DNA from: Elephas maximus indicus
Taxonomy: Eukaryota; Chordata; Mammalia; Proboscidea; Elephantidae
Assembly: GCF_024166365.1 (NCBI RefSeq)
Contig: NC_064826.1
Location: forward strand, 56,189,001 to 56,253,000
Direction: 5' to 3'
DNA: 64,000 bases
In this document: positions 60,253-64,000 of the stretch, in pieces
Layout: each line of letters opens with the position of its first letter
Numbering within the stretch: position 1 is the stretch's first letter
The notes under the pieces: model-generated
Database searches by the model: none
The model's input: the letters and a program-made list of their open reading frames with translations, nothing else
Told to the model about the DNA's origin: nothing
Position numbers and translations under genes: made by a program

Positions 60253-61726
60253 CTGACAGAATACCAATTGAGGTGTTTCAACAGACGGATACAATGCTGG
60301 AAGTGCTCAATGGTCTATGCCAAGAAATTTGGAAGACACCTACCTGTTCAACCGACTGGAAGAGAACCGTATTTATACCTATCCCAAAGAAAGGTGATCC
60401 AATTGAATGGAAATTATTGAAAAATATTGTCAAAATCACACGCAAGTAAAATTTTGCTGAAGATAATTCAAAAGCGGCTGCAGCAGTACATCAACGGGGA
60501 ACTGCCAGAAATTCAAGCTAGATTCAGAAGAGGATGTGAAAGTAGGGATATCACTGCTGATGTCAGATGGATCCTGGCTGAAAGCAGAGAATACCAGAAA
60601 GATGTTTAAAAAAAAGATGTTTACCAGTGTTTTATTGACTATGCAAAGGCATTGGACTGTGTGGATCATAACAAACTATGGATAACGCTGCAAAGAATGG
60701 GAATTCCAGAACACTTAATTGTGCTCATGAGGAACCTGTACATAGATCAAGAGGGAGTAATTTGAATGGAACAAGGGGATACTGTGTAATTTAAAGTCAG
60801 AAAAGGTGAGTGTCAGGGTTGTATCCTATCACCACACTTATTCAATCTGTATACTGAGCAAATAATCCAAGAAGCTGACCTATGTAAAGAAGAATGGGGC
60901 ATCAGGATTGGAGGAAGACTCATTAACAACCTGCATCATGCAGATGGCACAACCTTGCTTGCAGAAAGTGAAGAGGACTTAAAGCACTTACTGATGAAGA
61001 TCAAAGACCATAGCCTTCAGTATGTATTACAACTCAACATAAAGAAAAAAAAAAAATCCTCACAACTGGACCAATAAGCAACATCATGATAAATGAAGAG
61101 AAGATTGAAGTTGTCAAGGATTTCATTTTACTTGGATTCACAATCAACAGCCATGGAAGCAGCAGTCAAGAAATCAAAAGATGCATTACATTGGGTAAAT
61201 CTGCAAAAGACCTCTTTAAAGTGTTAAAAAGCAAAGAGGTCACCTTGAAGACTAAGGTGCATCTGACTCAAGGCCTGTTGTTTTCAATAGCCTCATATGC
61301 ATGCAAAAGCTGGAAGATAAATAAGAAAGACCTAAATAGAATTGACACCTTTGAATTACAGTGCTGGCGAAGAATATTGAATATACCACGGACCACCAAA
61401 AAATGAACAAATCCGTCTTGGAAGAAGTGCAGCCAAAATGTTCCTTAGAAGCAAGGATGGTGAGACTAGTCTCACATACTTTGGACATGTTATCAGGAGG
61501 GACCAGTCCCTGGAGAAAGACATCATCCTTGGTAAAGTAGAGGATTAGCAAAAGAGAGGAAGACCCTCAACAAGATGGACGGACACAGTGGCTGTAACAA
61601 CAGGTTCAAGCATAGCAATGATTGCGAAGATGGTGCATTAGCATTACTGGGCAGTGTTTCGTTCTGTTGTACATAGTGTCTCTATGAGTCAGAACTGACT
61701 TGACAGCACATAACAACAACAACAGC
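60253..61726 (+). mobile_element. RTE LINE, 5'-truncated, plus strand
   Basis: 1,474 bp from the start of RT to the (AAC)n tail, between perfect 13-bp target duplications ATATTCTACTGAA (60240-60252 and 61727-61739). RT blocks are visible but broken; YADD reads as HADG. A small tandem repeat of AAGATGTTTA occurs at about 60600-60625. The longest open part is the C-terminal domain (61086-61406). Confidence 0.96.
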
Positions 61727-61883
61727 ATATTCTACTGAAAACTAAAAGATAAATTGTAGGATAGAAACAGATTCACCATTAAACAGAAAACAGAGGAAAA
61801 GATGCCAACTGAGAATGACAAAGAAAGGGTCTCTGAGTCTGTCACGAACATAAATAAATAACCCACATATAATAATTGAATAA

Positions 61884-62070
61884 AACCCATTGCCATTGAG
61901 TCAATTCCTACTCCTAGCGACTCTGTAGGACAGAGTAGAACTGCCCCATAGGGTTTCCAAGGCTGTAAATCTTTATGGAAGCAGGCTGCCTCATCTTTCT
62001 TCTGAGTAGCAGCTGGTGGGTTCAAACTGCTGACCTTTATGTTAGCAGCTTAGTGCTTTAATCACTGTGG
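61884..62070 (-). mobile_element. AfroSINE, long form
   Basis: Antisense copy from AAACCCATTGCCATTGAGTC to GTGCTTTAATCACTGTGG. An A run follows at 62076-62092. Confidence 0.92.
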
Positions 62071-62092
62071 CAGTAAAAAAAAAAAAAAAAAG

Positions 62093-64000
62093 GCAGTAGG
62101 TTATCAAAATTGCTTCTTGAACTAATAAGGCATGTTAAGGGCCCCATTTTACCATATGCTGTATGCATACAGAGTCCAATGAGCTCAATAAAACTAAAAA
62201 AGACAAACTAATTATAGCTGATTCCAAAGTGTGCAAATCTTAGATCACCTCTCATTATACATAACATGAAGTATTGTATTTTATATGAAATTGATTTCTC
62301 GAGTTGAAAAAAGTTACCACTGTAGTAATCTTAAAGTTTCACCAGGAGAATTTGTTTTTCTAGATTCAGATATCATCATGCATAATAACATTTGAGGATA
62401 AAACCACAAGATTTATTTTCCCCAATACAATATCAGCATCTATGTAGCCTAAGTTCAGTTGGGGATGGTATTGGTGCCTTATATGGAACATACTGATCTT
62501 TCCAACCTCTCAATCATCTTTTCTATTTTCTGAGCCGGAGTGGTATCTCTTCCAGCTAGATGTATGTATTATTAATTATGTTTTGGTTGTGCTATTTTCT
62601 GCTGTGCTCTAAATTGTCATATGTATACAACCCCCAGCTGCTTTATTTCCTTGGGTCTGTTTAGGACTACAAAGTCTCTTGGCCTAGGTTTCTTTTTTTT
62701 TTTTTTAACCTGTTGCCAAGTACTTCGCCATCTGGATAGCCCTCTCTATTGTCCACCAATCACACTGAAGTTTCAATTCCAAAATTTCCATTCTTAGACA
62801 CGTAGTATTTTATTATGAAACAGCAACAGGTAAGACAGTGTGTTAGCATACACTTCCCTTATTCATGGCCATTCAAATTCCTGATCCATTTCTTTCTACT
62901 GATAGGAAATCATGCTCTGTTTACTAGTGGATTTTAGAAGCATTGTGGGGTTAAATATTTCATGGTGTTAAGGCAGGAGTCAGGTTTACTACACAACATG
63001 GGACTAGGTATCTGAACGCCAGCCACCTCTCCTTTATAATGGCTACATGTGTTATTCGGTCGTACGTGGAAGTGAGGAACACTCACCGTTCACATCTCTG
63101 AATTCTCATTTTCTTCAAATTCAATCTTTCACTTACACAGTTTTTATCTACTAAATTCGCTTTCATGACATCATAGAAAATCAAGTATTTTTTTTCCTTG
63201 GTGTTTTAATAGAGCTATAATGTACTATTGGTATTTTTTAAAGTCAAACAAATTTGAGAATACAGAAAAGAAAAATCTCTACATAGATAGTCAAACAATT
63301 CTACATCCCTTACAATTTTCATGGAAAATGACTAAGAAATCAAGTGTATTTTCCATTCTAGTTCCCTTTGCCACACACACACACACACACACACACACAA
63401 ATTCTCTTTGCTGCTTTTTCCCTTCAGTGCCCATAGACTACATACTCCTGCTGTTTCAAATCCTTCTCTATGCACAGAGGATGAAACCATGTTGAGACTG
63501 CTAACGTTACAAATCCCTAAAGATTTCAGTGCAATGTATGTGGGCATAGCTTTTGACAGGAATAGAATTTCATCAGTGCAACTCAGTGATATGAGGTAGA
63601 CTCTTCACAAACACTAACTGCAACACTAAACCACCCTGTCATCAAATCTAACATTTAATACATAAAATTAATCTGTGTGATTATCAGTTGGATATTACAT
63701 TTTTTTTAAAGGCAGCCATAAATCTACATAGCATGGGTTCTCTAGGATTGGTATCACTCAGCTATTCAGTCTTCAGGTGGACATGCCTAATGCTTTAGAG
63801 TGTGTCAGCTCTCCCATAGTCCATTTTAATCTGCTGCAATGAGGCAGAGCTATTTTTCTGCAATATCAACTTTAACTTCTATGCTACCAACACCTGGAGG
63901 AGAAGGAGGAGAAAGTAGTTCTTTCCATCATTTCTTCCTCTTCTTACCTAATATATGAACTGTCTCCACAGACGCATAAAGCATTGCACTGAAAGCTGAA
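62093..64000. other. Unique DNA with a (CA)n microsatellite
   Basis: (CA)n lies at 63372-63399, a T run at 62693-62706, and a GGAGGAGAAGG-type purine patch at 63897-63912. The open frames at 63220-63599 span the CA repeat and show no known domain, so I do not call them genes. Confidence 0.55.

Noticed and set aside
63220..63599. Possible exons near the right edge
   Set aside because: The frames cross a CA microsatellite and have no recognisable domain or clear splice sites.

Overview
The window looks like ordinary nuclear DNA from an afrotherian mammal, most likely a paenungulate such as an elephant. The main clue is the repeat set. There are about 20 copies of a tRNA-derived SINE whose tail reads like the 3' end of a co-resident RTE LINE; this matches the AfroSINE/RTE1 pair known from Afrotheria. 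There are also relatively young L1s, MaLR-type LTRs, and ancient MIR, L2 and L1M remnants. I find no intact protein-coding host gene, CRISPR array, operon or prokaryotic feature. Nearly every long open frame is a broken retrotransposon ORF or its shadow.

Layout. 1-2810: 3' part of an L1, with a second L1 3' end inserted in it. 2811-4912: rearranged RTE, an LTR-like element, and a truncated RTE. 4980-12301: a decayed minus-strand endogenous retrovirus (LTR, Leu-type primer site, gag and RNase H remnants). It is split by a full-length RTE, which is itself split by a MaLR LTR and an expanded tetranucleotide array. 12302-19232: unique DNA, AfroSINEs, a MaLR LTR and an L1 tail. 19233-23281: a U6 snRNA copy fused to L1 and followed by two more L1 3' ends, all inside one target-site duplication. 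23600-30720: ancient L1M fragments with SINE and LTR insertions. 31350-33751: an LTR-like block, then a young RTE with an inverted 5' end. 34000-35860: a minus-strand hAT transposase-like (ZBED-type) pseudogene split by an AfroSINE. 36000-42135: mostly unique DNA with SINEs. 42136-53040: a fragment of MaLR LTR, then a near full-length but dead L1 with a full-length RTE in its 3' UTR. 53140-58318: three more SINE/RTE insertions. 58319-64000: mostly unique DNA with SINEs, one RTE with a clear target duplication, and a CA repeat.

How the parts relate. L1 machinery explains the poly(A) elements and the U6-L1 chimera. The shared 3' tail suggests that RTE machinery mobilised the AfroSINEs. The nesting order gives a relative clock: L1M/MIR/L2 and the hAT copy first, then the retrovirus and LTRs, then L1 and RTE, with many AfroSINEs late. 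The most notable signals are structural scars of reverse transcription: two twin-priming inversions in RTE, a U6-L1 template switch, and several short internal patches copied from elsewhere in the same element family. All family names come from recognition by eye; no database search was run.
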